A DNA stretch of 36,318 nt from the NCBI GenBank assembly GCA_902810695.1, contig CADDYV010000036.1, positions 1 to 36,318 of the forward strand, written 5' to 3'. Positions 23,424 through 32,364 of this stretch are shown in pieces. Made by a program: the position numbers and the translations under genes. Below the pieces are notes generated by a model. It saw only the letters and a list, made by a program, of their open reading frames with translations, had not been told where the DNA came from and made no database searches. The stretch's first letter is position 1. Each line of letters starts with the position of its first letter. The DNA comes from Actinomycetota bacterium. GTDB lineage: Bacteria > Actinomycetota > Rubrobacteria > Rubrobacterales > Rubrobacteraceae.

Positions 23424-26400
23424 GTGCCAGATAGAGTCACCTCTCTTCTCAAAGCTCCCCGCCGCATACGCGCATACCTCGCCGCAACCGCCGATAAGCC
23501 GGTAGTGCTGCTCGCCGCAACCGAAGAGGCAGCCGAGCGTTACGCCCGCGACGCCGCGTGCTTCACCGGCGGAGCGGTAGTTTATCTCCCATCGCGCGGT
23601 CCCGCCTACGGAGACGTTTTCGACCCGCCCGTCGCCACCGTCGGGCGCAGGCAGCGGGCGCTTCACGCTCTGAATTCGGCGCGCGTGGTGGTTGCGGGGC
23701 CGCTCGCTTTCTCGGAGAAGACGCCGCTCTACGAGCCGCTGGAGCTTTCGGGCGGGGCGGAGCTGGAGTTCGACGTTGCTCTCGAAAGGCTGGTCGGGCT
23801 GGGTTACGAGCGGGTGGACAGGATTTCGCGACCCGGAGAATTCACGGTGCGAGGTGGGATCGTGGACCTGTTCCCGAGCACCCGCCGCTCGCCGGTGCGC
23901 GTCGAGTGGTGGGGAGATGAGATCGAGAACGTCCGCGCGGTCTCTTTAGCTACCCAGAGGGCGGTAAAGGACCTCCCGACCGTTACGGTCTACGCCGCCC
24001 GCGAGGGCGACCTTGCTGCTCTTGCGGCCACGAGCGGTGAGGATCTCCCGGAGGAAGCGCGGCGCGGCGTGCGCGTGCCCGGACTCGACCGGTTGCTCCT
24101 GGGGTTGAACCCCGTATCTCCGCGCGAGCTTGTCGCGGAGGAGGCCCGGATCTGGCGTGAAGAGCCGCAGGAGGATATCCCGGAGGAAGTGGAGGAGCTG
24201 GTCCGGGAGCTCTACGAGCCGGAGCCACCGGAGCCGGATGTCGAGTTCACCGGCGGCGAGGAGGGCGCGGTCGTCTCCGCTCCCCCGGTCGTGGCGTTCT
24301 CCGGCTCCATCCGGGAGGCTGGCCGGAGGCTTGCGGCGCTCGCGGAAGACGGGCTCGCGGTGTTCATCGCCTGCGGTTCGGGCAGCGAGGTGAAGCGGAC
24401 GGCCTACGCCCTGGGCCAGATAAACCGCGAGGTGAGAGAGGCCGAGCACGCCGTTGCGGGCCTGCCGCCCGGCCTCTACGCGGTACCCGGTGAGGTGGAA
24501 GAAGGGTTCACCTACCCCGAAGACGGCATCGCAGTCATCCGCCGGGATGAGCTTTTCGGACACAGGAGGCGTGCCGCGCGCCGCAGGGCGGGCAGGACCT
24601 TCGCTTCTTTTGCGGACCTCAAGGCCGGGGACCTCGTGGTGCACGAGACGCAGGGGATAGGGCGCTTCGAGGGGCTCGTATCGAGAGAAGTTCTCGGCAC
24701 GACCAGGGACTACATGGAGGTCAGCTATCGGGGCGGCGATACGCTGTTTGTGCCCTACGAGCAGATGGAGCTTCTGCACAAGTACATCGGCGGCGAGGGC
24801 GCGCGGCTGGACAGGCTCGGGGGAAGCTCTTGGGCGCAGGTTACGGACCGGGTGCGCAGGCGGGTCAAGGCGCTCGCCGGGGAGCTTCTGCGGTTGCACA
24901 TCGTGCGGGCCTCCGCCGAGGGGTTCGCCTTCCCCGGAGACTCGGAGTGGGAGCGGGAGCTGGAGGAGAGCTTCCCCTACCAGGAGACCCCGGACCAGGA
25001 GGCGGCCATCATGGCGGTCAAGGAGGACATGCAGAGGCCGCACCCGATGGACCGGCTGGTGTGCGGGGATGTGGGCTTCGGGAAAACCGAGGTGGCGGTG
25101 CGCGCGGCGTTCAAGGCGGCCTTGAGCGGGAAGCAGACCATGATGCTCGCCCCGACCACCATCCTCGTCCAGCAGCATCTGCGCACCTTCCGCGAGAGGC
25201 TGGACCGCTTCGCCGTGAGGGTAGAGAGTCTCTCGCGTTTCTCCACCCCCGCCGAGCGCGAGCGCATCCTGAAGGCCTTCGCATCTGGCGAGGTGGACGT
25301 GCTCATCGGGACGCACGCCATCTTGAGCTCGGATGTAACGCCGAAGGACCTCGGGCTCGTCGTGGTGGACGAGGAGCAGCGCTTCGGCGTCAGGCACAAG
25401 GAGCGCATCAAGCAGCTCAAAACGTCGGTGGATGTGCTGACGCTCACGGCGACCCCCATCCCGCGCACGATGCAGATGGGGCTCGCGGAGCTGCGGGACA
25501 TAAGCGTTATAGAGACCCCGCCTACCGGCAGGCGCAGCATCCTGACGCACGTGGGGCCTTACGACGAAGAACTGGTCAAGCAGGCCATCGAGCGGGAGGT
25601 CGCGCGCGGTGGGCAGACCTTCTTCGTCCACAACCGCGTCGAGACGATAGACGAGGTGGCCGAGAGGCTCAGGGCTCTGGTACCGGGGGGGCGGTTCGCG
25701 GTGGCGCACGGGCAGTTGCCCGAGAGGGCGCTGGAGAGCACGATGCGGCGCTTTCTCGACGGGGAGGCCGATGTTCTGGTTACGACGACCATCGTGGAGA
25801 GCGGGCTGGACGTGGGGACGGCGAACACCCTGATCGTGGACCGCGCCGACGCGATGGGCCTCGCCCAGCTCTACCAGCTACGCGGCAGGATCGGGCGCTC
25901 CACCGAGCAGGCCTACGCCTACCTGTTCGCGCCGCTTGGGGCCACCCTGGAGTCGCAGAAACGCCTCGAAGCCCTGATGGACTTCACCGAGCTCGGAAGC
26001 GGGTTCGCCATCGCGATGCGCGACCTGGAGATCCGGGGTGCGGGGAACCTGCTCGGCGCGGAGCAGTCGGGCCACATAGCGGCGGTGGGCTTCGAGATGT
26101 ACCTGCGGCTCCTCGAAGAAGCCGTCGCCCAGGCCAGGGGAGAAGAACCGGAGCGCCGCGAAGAGCGCCCGGTCATCGTCGAGCTGCCGATGGACGCCTA
26201 TCTGCCGCCTTCCTACGTGCAGGATGAGATCGAGCGCGTAGACCTCTACCGCCGGGCATCGGGGGCGAAGACGCTCGCGGAGGTGGACGACCTCGCGGAG
26301 GAGCTTGCAGAACGCTTCGGGGAGCCGCCGGAGCCCACCCTGAACCTGCTCGGCCTCACCCGGATAAAGATCCTGGCGCGGGAGATCGGGGCGAGCTCCA

Positions 26401-26597
26401 TATCCTACCGCTCGGGCGCGCTGACGATCTATGGCGTTACGGTTGACGATGAGGCCCAAAAGGAGCTTCAGGCGGTTACGGGAGGTGTAACATCCAGCCG
26501 CGTTGGGCGCCTTGCGGTAAGGAGCGCTGATGAAGAGGAAGTTCCCCTGTCCCTGGCCGAGTCCACGTTGCGGGCGCTCCGGCGGGTCATGCTATAA
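23424..26597 (+). CDS. mfd: Transcription-repair coupling factor Mfd
   Basis: Mfd recognises RNA polymerase stalled at DNA damage, pushes it off and recruits UvrA. The 1057-aa protein has an N-terminal UvrB-like part (about residues 1-330), a CarD-like RNA polymerase interacting domain starting near FADLKAGDLVVHETQGIGRF (about 395-480), and a RecG-type helicase with Walker A GDVGFGKTE (about 548-556), Walker B DEEQRFG (about 649), TATPIPRTMQM and RGRIGRS, and a C-terminal TRCF domain. The length is somewhat below the 1148 aa of E. coli, mostly in the N-terminal part. GTG is the start and the message looks leaderless. Position before a surA-type gene and eno is conserved in actinomycetes. Confidence 0.96.
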   Translation: MPDRVTSLLKAPRRIRAYLAATADKPVVLLAATEEAAERYARDAACFTGGAVVYLPSRGPAYGDVFDPPVATVGRRQRALHALNSARVVVAGPLAFSEKTPLYEPLELSGGAELEFDVALERLVGLGYERVDRISRPGEFTVRGGIVDLFPSTRRSPVRVEWWGDEIENVRAVSLATQRAVKDLPTVTVYAAREGDLAALAATSGEDLPEEARRGVRVPGLDRLLLGLNPVSPRELVAEEARIWREEPQEDIPEEVEELVRELYEPEPPEPDVEFTGGEEGAVVSAPPVVAFSGSIREAGRRLAALAEDGLAVFIACGSGSEVKRTAYALGQINREVREAEHAVAGLPPGLYAVPGEVEEGFTYPEDGIAVIRRDELFGHRRRAARRRAGRTFASFADLKAGDLVVHETQGIGRFEGLVSREVLGTTRDYMEVSYRGGDTLFVPYEQMELLHKYIGGEGARLDRLGGSSWAQVTDRVRRRVKALAGELLRLHIVRASAEGFAFPGDSEWERELEESFPYQETPDQEAAIMAVKEDMQRPHPMDRLVCGDVGFGKTEVAVRAAFKAALSGKQTMMLAPTTILVQQHLRTFRERLDRFAVRVESLSRFSTPAERERILKAFASGEVDVLIGTHAILSSDVTPKDLGLVVVDEEQRFGVRHKERIKQLKTSVDVLTLTATPIPRTMQMGLAELRDISVIETPPTGRRSILTHVGPYDEELVKQAIEREVARGGQTFFVHNRVETIDEVAERLRALVPGGRFAVAHGQLPERALESTMRRFLDGEADVLVTTTIVESGLDVGTANTLIVDRADAMGLAQLYQLRGRIGRSTEQAYAYLFAPLGATLESQKRLEALMDFTELGSGFAIAMRDLEIRGAGNLLGAEQSGHIAAVGFEMYLRLLEEAVAQARGEEPERREERPVIVELPMDAYLPPSYVQDEIERVDLYRRASGAKTLAEVDDLAEELAERFGEPPEPTLNLLGLTRIKILAREIGASSISYRSGALTIYGVTVDDEAQKELQAVTGGVTSSRVGRLAVRSADEEEVPLSLAESTLRALRRVML

Positions 26598-26598
26598 T
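26593..26598 (+). promoter_or_regulatory. -10 box (TATAAT) upstream of the foldase gene
   Basis: TATAAT overlaps the mfd stop codon and lies 21 nt before the first in-frame ATG (26620) of the next gene and 45 nt before the TTG at 26644. TTGCGG (26568-26573) at 19 nt is a weak -35 candidate. Confidence 0.4.
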
Positions 26599-26619
26599 CG
26601 CCCGCGATTCTGATACTTG

Positions 26620-27681
26620 ATGAGCAGTGAGGTTCTCCGCGTCTTGAGCAAATCTTCCATCAAGAAAGCCTGGATCATCTTTGGGATCTTCGCCTTGGCC
26701 CTGATATCTGCGGCGGCCTGTTCTCCGGCGGAGCAGAGTGCCAACGTCGAGGACGGGGCGAAGAAGGTTGCGGTCTTCAAGGGGGGTGATATCACCCAGG
26801 GTGAGGTGCAGCAGCAGGTGGACGCCCTCGCCCAGCAGAGCGGGACTGGGAGCATAAAACCGGGCTCTCCGCAGTACAAGGCCGCCGTCTCCCAGGTTAT
26901 GCCGCAGCTCGTCACCCAGAAGATAGCCGAGGCTTACGCGCAGGACCACAGCATCACGGTCTCTCAGAAAGAAGTGAGCCAGGCCGAGAGCAACCTCAAA
27001 CAGCAGGCCGGACAGCAGGCCCGGCAATCGGGCCGGAACATGAGCGACGAAGAAGCTTTCCAGCAGGTCCTGAAGGGATACGGGCTCAGCGAGGAACAGG
27101 CCCGGCAGCAGATCCATGACGGCCTGCTGGTGCGGAAAGTCCAGAACAAGGTCGTGGGAAACGTCAAGCCTTCCGAGGCTCAGATCAAGGACTTCTACAA
27201 CAAGAACAAGAGCCAGTTCAAGAACCCCGAGCAGCGCTGCGTCAGGATCATCGCCTTCACCCCGGACAGCAAGAAGCAGAAAGAGCAGGCGAACAAGGTG
27301 AAGGACAAGATCCAAAATGGCGGAGACTTCGCCAAACTCGCCAAGAAGTACTCCCAGGACCCCCAGAGCGCCAAAAACGGTGGCAAGATAGGCTGCGTGA
27401 GCAAAGGCCAGATATCGCTTCCCACCATCGAGAATGCTATCTTCAACGCCAAGAAGGGCGAGGTCGTCGGCCCGATAGAAAACAAGAAGGTCGGATACTT
27501 CCTGCTCGAAGTCACGAAGATAAAACCGGAAAACACGACTCCCTTGAAGAAGGTCTCCCCGCAGATCGAGCAGCAACTCGCCCAACAGCAGCAGCAGAAA
27601 AAGTTTAGCGACTGGATCCACAGCCAGGAGAAGAAGCGCGACATCAAGTACCTGCCAGGATACAAACCTCAAGGTGCGTAG
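26620..27681 (+). CDS. SurA/PrsA-type peptidyl-prolyl cis-trans isomerase, lipoprotein
   Basis: Proteins of this type help secreted proteins fold outside the membrane. From ATG 26620 the protein is 353 aa. A TTG at 26644 after GTGAGG could be the true start (345 aa, MSKSSIKKAW). A lipoprotein signal follows (ALISAAAC with the lipid Cys). The SurA N-terminal domain covers about residues 45-185, and a parvulin domain about 190-290 shows FAKLAKKYSQDPQSAKNGG and GCVSKGQ, then GEVVGPIENKKVGYFLLEV. A Gln-rich tail ends the protein. This order, mfd-surA-eno, is typical of actinomycetes. Isomerase activity is inferred from the domain. Confidence 0.88.
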   Translation: MSSEVLRVLSKSSIKKAWIIFGIFALALISAAACSPAEQSANVEDGAKKVAVFKGGDITQGEVQQQVDALAQQSGTGSIKPGSPQYKAAVSQVMPQLVTQKIAEAYAQDHSITVSQKEVSQAESNLKQQAGQQARQSGRNMSDEEAFQQVLKGYGLSEEQARQQIHDGLLVRKVQNKVVGNVKPSEAQIKDFYNKNKSQFKNPEQRCVRIIAFTPDSKKQKEQANKVKDKIQNGGDFAKLAKKYSQDPQSAKNGGKIGCVSKGQISLPTIENAIFNAKKGEVVGPIENKKVGYFLLEVTKIKPENTTPLKKVSPQIEQQLAQQQQQKKFSDWIHSQEKKRDIKYLPGYKPQGA

Positions 27682-27781
27682 CCGCAACTTTCGCGCAGAA
27701 GAAACCTGGCATTGCGCCCTCCAAAGGCGTAAAGTTAGAGGTTAGACTTTTGCTCGTTTCTGATTGAGAGAGGGAGGATAG

Positions 27782-29080
<1,299 letters not shown>

Positions 29081-29084
29081 CGGG

Positions 29085-30509
29085 ATGCGCCGGACCAAGA
29101 TAGTTGCCACCCTGGGACCCGCCACTTCTACAGAAGAGACCATAGCGGATCTGATCGAGGCCGGGGTAGACGTGGCGAGGTTCAACTTCAGCCACGGCGG
29201 GCACGAGGTGCACCTCAACAACGCCGAGATCGTGCGTCGAACCGCGCAAAAGCTGGGGCGCAACGTGGCGATCATGCAGGACATCCAGGGGCCGAAGATA
29301 AGAACGGGGGATATTGAAGGCGACACGGAGCTCGTCGCGGGGCACAAGGTAACGATCGCAGCCGGAGACTTCGTGGGGGACGCGAGCCGGCTCTCGACCT
29401 CTTACGAGCACCTCACCGACGACGTAAAGCCCGGAGACCGCATCCTGATAGACGACGGCCTGATCGGGCTGGAAGTCGAGGAGATTCAAGGTGAGGAAGT
29501 CATCTGCCAGGTCATCGAGGGAGGACCGGTCTCCTCGCACAAGGGGCTGAACTTCCCGGATTCTTCGCTCTCCATCCGGGGCCTGACGCCCAAGGATATG
29601 GAAGATCTGCGCTTCGGCATGGAGGAGCTGAAGCCGGACTGGGTTGCGGCCTCGTTCGTACGCACGGCCGATGAGGTGAAAGAGGTCAAAGAGCGCATCA
29701 AGGAGTTCGGTGGAGATGCGCCCGTGATCTCCAAGATCGAGAAGCACGAGGCCATAGACGACATCGAGGATATTATCGAGGCTTCTGATGGGATCATGGT
29801 CGCCCGCGGGGACCTGGCGGTAGAGCTCTCCGCCGAGCGGGTCCCCATTGAGCAGAAGCGGATGGTCGCCCGCTGCCGCAGGCTGGGGCGGCCCGTGATA
29901 GTCGCTACCCAGATGCTCGACTCGATGATCCGCAACCCCCGACCGACCCGCGCAGAGGTCTCCGACGTGGCGAACGCCATCTTCGACAGGGCAGACGCGG
30001 TGATGCTCTCCGGGGAGACGGCGGTCGGTCGCTACCCCCGGCAGAGCGTCGAAGCGATGGTCCGGGTCTGCGAGGCGGCGGAGGCGGCCATCAACTACGG
30101 CCGGGACATTGTGGCCTCGGCCTCATGGGGCAGGGGTGACCGCTACGACGCCCTGACGCACGCGGCGTGCGAGCTTGCGGAAGTCCTCGACACCGAAGCC
30201 ATCCTGGTTGCGACCCAGAGCGGGCTCTCGTGCATCCGGGTGGCGCGCTTCAGGCCGCCAAACAGGATTCTGGCCGTAAGCCCCGTCGAGGAAACCGTCA
30301 GGAGGCTGGCGCTGGTGTGGGGCGTTATTGCCATACAGGGAGAGCAGGCCGGCTCCCTGATAGAACGCTTCCGCGAATCTGTCGAGGCCGCAGAGGAAGC
30401 CGGGCATATACGCGAGGGGGATCAGGTGATCCTGATCGGCGGTACCGCAGGTCCCGTGCCGGGCTCGACCAACGTGCTCCACCTCCATACGGTGGGAGAA
30501 GACCAGTGA
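29085..30509 (+). CDS. pyk: Pyruvate kinase
   Basis: Pyruvate kinase turns phosphoenolpyruvate and ADP into pyruvate and ATP. The 474-aa protein begins MRRTKIVATLGPATSTEE with family-typical start, followed by MQDIQGPKIRTG, the active-site VISKIEKHEA with the catalytic Lys, MVARGDLAVEL, and ATQMLDSMI, TRAEVSDVANAI, SGETAVGRYP. The C-terminal allosteric domain is present without the extra PEP-utiliser domain of some bacilli. The ATG at 29085 is preferred, with AAAGAGG 7 nt upstream; a GTG at 29064 lies inside eno. The next gene overlaps its stop (GTGA). Direct linkage with eno is less common than eno-divIC and fits co-expression of lower glycolysis. Confidence 0.96.
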   Translation: MRRTKIVATLGPATSTEETIADLIEAGVDVARFNFSHGGHEVHLNNAEIVRRTAQKLGRNVAIMQDIQGPKIRTGDIEGDTELVAGHKVTIAAGDFVGDASRLSTSYEHLTDDVKPGDRILIDDGLIGLEVEEIQGEEVICQVIEGGPVSSHKGLNFPDSSLSIRGLTPKDMEDLRFGMEELKPDWVAASFVRTADEVKEVKERIKEFGGDAPVISKIEKHEAIDDIEDIIEASDGIMVARGDLAVELSAERVPIEQKRMVARCRRLGRPVIVATQMLDSMIRNPRPTRAEVSDVANAIFDRADAVMLSGETAVGRYPRQSVEAMVRVCEAAEAAINYGRDIVASASWGRGDRYDALTHAACELAEVLDTEAILVATQSGLSCIRVARFRPPNRILAVSPVEETVRRLALVWGVIAIQGEQAGSLIERFRESVEAAEEAGHIREGDQVILIGGTAGPVPGSTNVLHLHTVGEDQ

Positions 30510-30805
30510 ACGTTCTGCCCGAGGGAAGAAGGTTGCGGATCATCTCGGTAGTGCTCTACGCCGCATTGATAGGGATTCTGCTCGCGTTCTACATCTCGCC
30601 GCTGAAGCAGATCGTGGAGGACCGCTCGCAGATAGCATCTTTGAAGCAGAGCATCCAGAAAACCGAGCAGAAAAACGTCCAGCGCAGGCTCACGGTGCAC
30701 GACCTCAACACCAGGGCGGGGATAGAGCGCGCCGCCCGCGCGCGCTACGGCATGATAATGCCCGGCGAGAAGGTCTACGTCATCCCCAAGAAGAAAGGGA
30801 GATGA
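30506..30805 (+). CDS. FtsB/DivIC family septum formation initiator
   Basis: DivIC/FtsB proteins are small bitopic division proteins that form a complex with FtsL and FtsQ/DivIB at the septum. The 99-aa protein has a short basic N-terminus, one transmembrane helix (about residues 13-33, VVLYAALIGILLAFY), then a coiled coil (about 37-65, QIVEDRSQIASLKQSIQKTE), and the C-terminal IERAARARYGMIMPGEKVYVI, typical of the family. GTG is the start, overlapping the pyk stop by 4 nt; its own stop overlaps the next gene by 4 nt (ATGA). Position between the eno/pyk pair and DUF501 is the actinobacterial arrangement. Confidence 0.9.
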   Translation: MNVLPEGRRLRIISVVLYAALIGILLAFYISPLKQIVEDRSQIASLKQSIQKTEQKNVQRRLTVHDLNTRAGIERAARARYGMIMPGEKVYVIPKKKGR

Positions 30806-31221
30806 GCGACCGGGACACCGTGGCCCGCCAGCTTGGCCGCGAACCCAGACCCTTCCGCGTCGCCGCTCGTTGTCCCTTCGGAGAGCCGAGCGTCATCGAG
30901 AACCAAACCGCGCTCGAGATGCCCACCCGGTTCTGGATCACCTGCCCAAACCTCGTCAGGGAGATATCACGCCTTGAATCCGCCGGAGGCATCAAAGCAG
31001 CCCAGGAAGCAGTCGGGGCAGAAACCATCTCCAGAATCCACGAAGAACACAAAGATCGCTTCGGGACAAGAGTTGCCGGTGTACGCGAGGGTAGGAATAT
31101 AAAGTGTCTGCACGCCTTCACTGCCCTGCACCTGGCGGGTGAGATCCCCAACAAGGTCGCGGAGTGGACGCTGGAGCGCCTGGAGAGGCTGTATCCCGAA
31201 GACCGCTGCTGCTCCCGGTGA
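30802..31221 (+). CDS. DUF501 domain protein
   Basis: The 139-aa protein belongs to DUF501, a small actinobacterial and thermophile family of unknown function usually found after eno and divIC. It begins ARQLGREPRPFRVAARCPFG, continues with PTRFWITCPNLVREISRLESAGG, and ends with AGVREGRNIKCLHAFTALHLAGE. Several cysteines (ARCPFG, ITCPN, IKCLH, CC at the end) and histidines could bind a metal. ATG overlaps the stop of divIC. In many relatives an exopolyphosphatase (ppx) follows; here a tRNA-Leu does, so ppx is absent from this locus. Confidence 0.9.
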   Translation: MSDRDTVARQLGREPRPFRVAARCPFGEPSVIENQTALEMPTRFWITCPNLVREISRLESAGGIKAAQEAVGAETISRIHEEHKDRFGTRVAGVREGRNIKCLHAFTALHLAGEIPNKVAEWTLERLERLYPEDRCCSR

Positions 31222-31266
31222 GATGAGACAGAACCCGGCACTTATATTACCCTTTAAGCAATGTTC

Positions 31267-31340
31267 GGGGGCGTAGCCCAATTGGCAGAGGCAGGGGACT
31301 TAAAATCCCTACAGTGTGGGTTCGAGTCCCACCGCCCCTA
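31267..31340 (+). tRNA. tRNA-Leu (anticodon UAA), short variable loop
   Basis: The acceptor stem GGGGGCG (31267-31273) pairs with CGCCCCT with a G-U at the end. The anticodon stem GGGGA/TCCCT encloses CTTAAAA, anticodon TAA. The T arm GTGGG/CCCAC encloses TTCGAGT. The discriminator is A (31340); only one C of CCA follows. Only five bases (ACAGT) lie between anticodon stem and T stem, so this has a class-I body. Most bacterial tRNA-Leu genes carry a long variable arm. It would read UUA (and UUG), rare in GC-rich genomes. No CCA is encoded. Confidence 0.85.
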
Positions 31341-31534
31341 CTGATAAAGACGGCGCTATGACATCTTCGAGAGTTAGAAACTATCCCAGGCGAAACCAGC
31401 CTACCTCCGGAGCAACTCATCCAGTGAGATGATTCCGCTACTGAAAGGCACGCGAACCTAACGCAGATTTTATGGGCCAGCTTGCACGGCATGATGCTGG
31501 AGCCCTCAGGTCCTGGCGAGTGGGGCCCTCTCCT

Positions 31535-32173
31535 TTAGGAAGCCGCTTCTCCGACCTGGGTCAGGTAGTAGAGAGTGTGCATAAGCTGGGCGGTAGGGTC
31601 TATGCGGTGTACCTGTATGCCAGACGGGATATGAAGGAGGACGTCCGTGTAGTTGAGGATGACCTGGATACCAGCGTCTACCATAAGGTTTGCAACTTCC
31701 TGAGCCGAGGAGGAAGGGGTAGCGATGATGCCGATGACTTCTTCTGCTTCGGCGACGCTCTTCTTCAACTCGTCTATGTGCTTCACGACGACGTTGCCGA
31801 CGGTGCGCCCGATCTTCTCAGGGTCCTTGTCGAAGACGTCGTGGATGACAAAACCCCTCTTGGGGAGCATGGTGCTACCGGCGATGGCCGATCCCAGGTT
31901 GCCCGCACCTACGAGTGCGATGTTGTAGGTCTGCTTGAGGCCCAGAATGCCCCTTACCGCCTCGACGAGATCATAAGCCTGATAACCAACTCCGCGGGTT
32001 CCCGAAAAGCCTATGGCGTTCAGATCCCGCCTGACCTGTACCGGGTTGATGCCCGTGTAGTCCCCAAGCTCCTTACTCGATACCGCGTCGCGATTTTCTT
32101 CTATGAGCTGCTGGGTAACGCGGAGATACTTGGTCAGCCTGTTCGTCAATCCCGGTTGTAGCGTGGTTCGCAC
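31535..32173 (-). CDS. rex: Redox-sensing transcriptional repressor Rex
   Basis: Rex represses fermentation and respiration genes and lets go when the NADH/NAD ratio rises. The 212-aa protein has an N-terminal winged helix (about residues 1-75; VSSKELGDYTGINPVQVRRDLNAIGFSG, with recognition helix) and a Rossmann domain with NIALVGAGNLGSAIAG, followed by FDKDPEKIG and a domain-swapped C-terminal helix. The GTG at 32173 is chosen for its AAGGAG 9 nt upstream and usual Rex length. An in-frame ATG at 32215 overlaps the likely -10 box and cannot be used from that promoter. It is divergent from an aldo/keto reductase gene. I find no clear TTGTGAA-N-TTCACAA operator. Confidence 0.94.
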   Translation of the reverse strand: MRTTLQPGLTNRLTKYLRVTQQLIEENRDAVSSKELGDYTGINPVQVRRDLNAIGFSGTRGVGYQAYDLVEAVRGILGLKQTYNIALVGAGNLGSAIAGSTMLPKRGFVIHDVFDKDPEKIGRTVGNVVVKHIDELKKSVAEAEEVIGIIATPSSSAQEVANLMVDAGIQVILNYTDVLLHIPSGIQVHRIDPTAQLMHTLYYLTQVGEAAS

Positions 32174-32213
32174 TTCGCCTGGCTCCTTTTTCTTCTGATC
32201 CGTTGGTGAACGC

Positions 32214-32241
32214 ATTGTAACAAAATGGTGTGCTCTTGCAA
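32214..32241 (-). promoter_or_regulatory. Promoter of rex
   Basis: On the minus strand TTGCAA (32236-32241), 16 nt, and TACAAT (32214-32219) form a good promoter. The transcription start would fall near 32207, upstream of the chosen GTG start (32173), leaving a leader of about 34 nt with AAGGAG. Confidence 0.5.
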
Positions 32242-32294
32242 TAAAGGTGCTCTTAACAGCAGACAACTCAGCAAGCAAGTCAGATTACAGCGGC

Positions 32295-32321
32295 TTGAGC
32301 GTCGTTGCGAGCGGGTATGAT
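32295..32321 (+). promoter_or_regulatory. Possible promoter of the aldo/keto reductase gene
   Basis: TTGAGC (32295-32300) and TATGAT (32316-32321) are separated by 15 nt, shorter than usual. The GTG start at 32365 with AGAAGGAGG lies 44 nt downstream of the -10. Confidence 0.3.
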
Positions 32322-32364
32322 AACGGTTTGTCTTTTGAAAAGCTGTTGTGGAGAAGGAGGTTTT

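Noticed and set aside
23316-23666. Extended N-terminus of the thioesterase
   Set aside because: It would run under mfd, has no family similarity, and a ribosome site precedes the TTG at 23315.
23946-25709. 587-codon open frame antisense to mfd
   Set aside because: Long antisense frames are common in GC-rich genes. The sequence is rich in Arg, His, Leu and Pro with no motif and lies entirely under mfd.
27731-27750. AAAGT...ACTTT inverted repeat before eno as a terminator
   Set aside because: Only 5 bp, AT-rich with a 10-nt loop and no U run after a GC stem.
32174-32364. Rex operator in the rex/aldo-keto reductase gap
   Set aside because: No TTGTGAA-N4/6-TTCACAA like palindrome could be found by eye.
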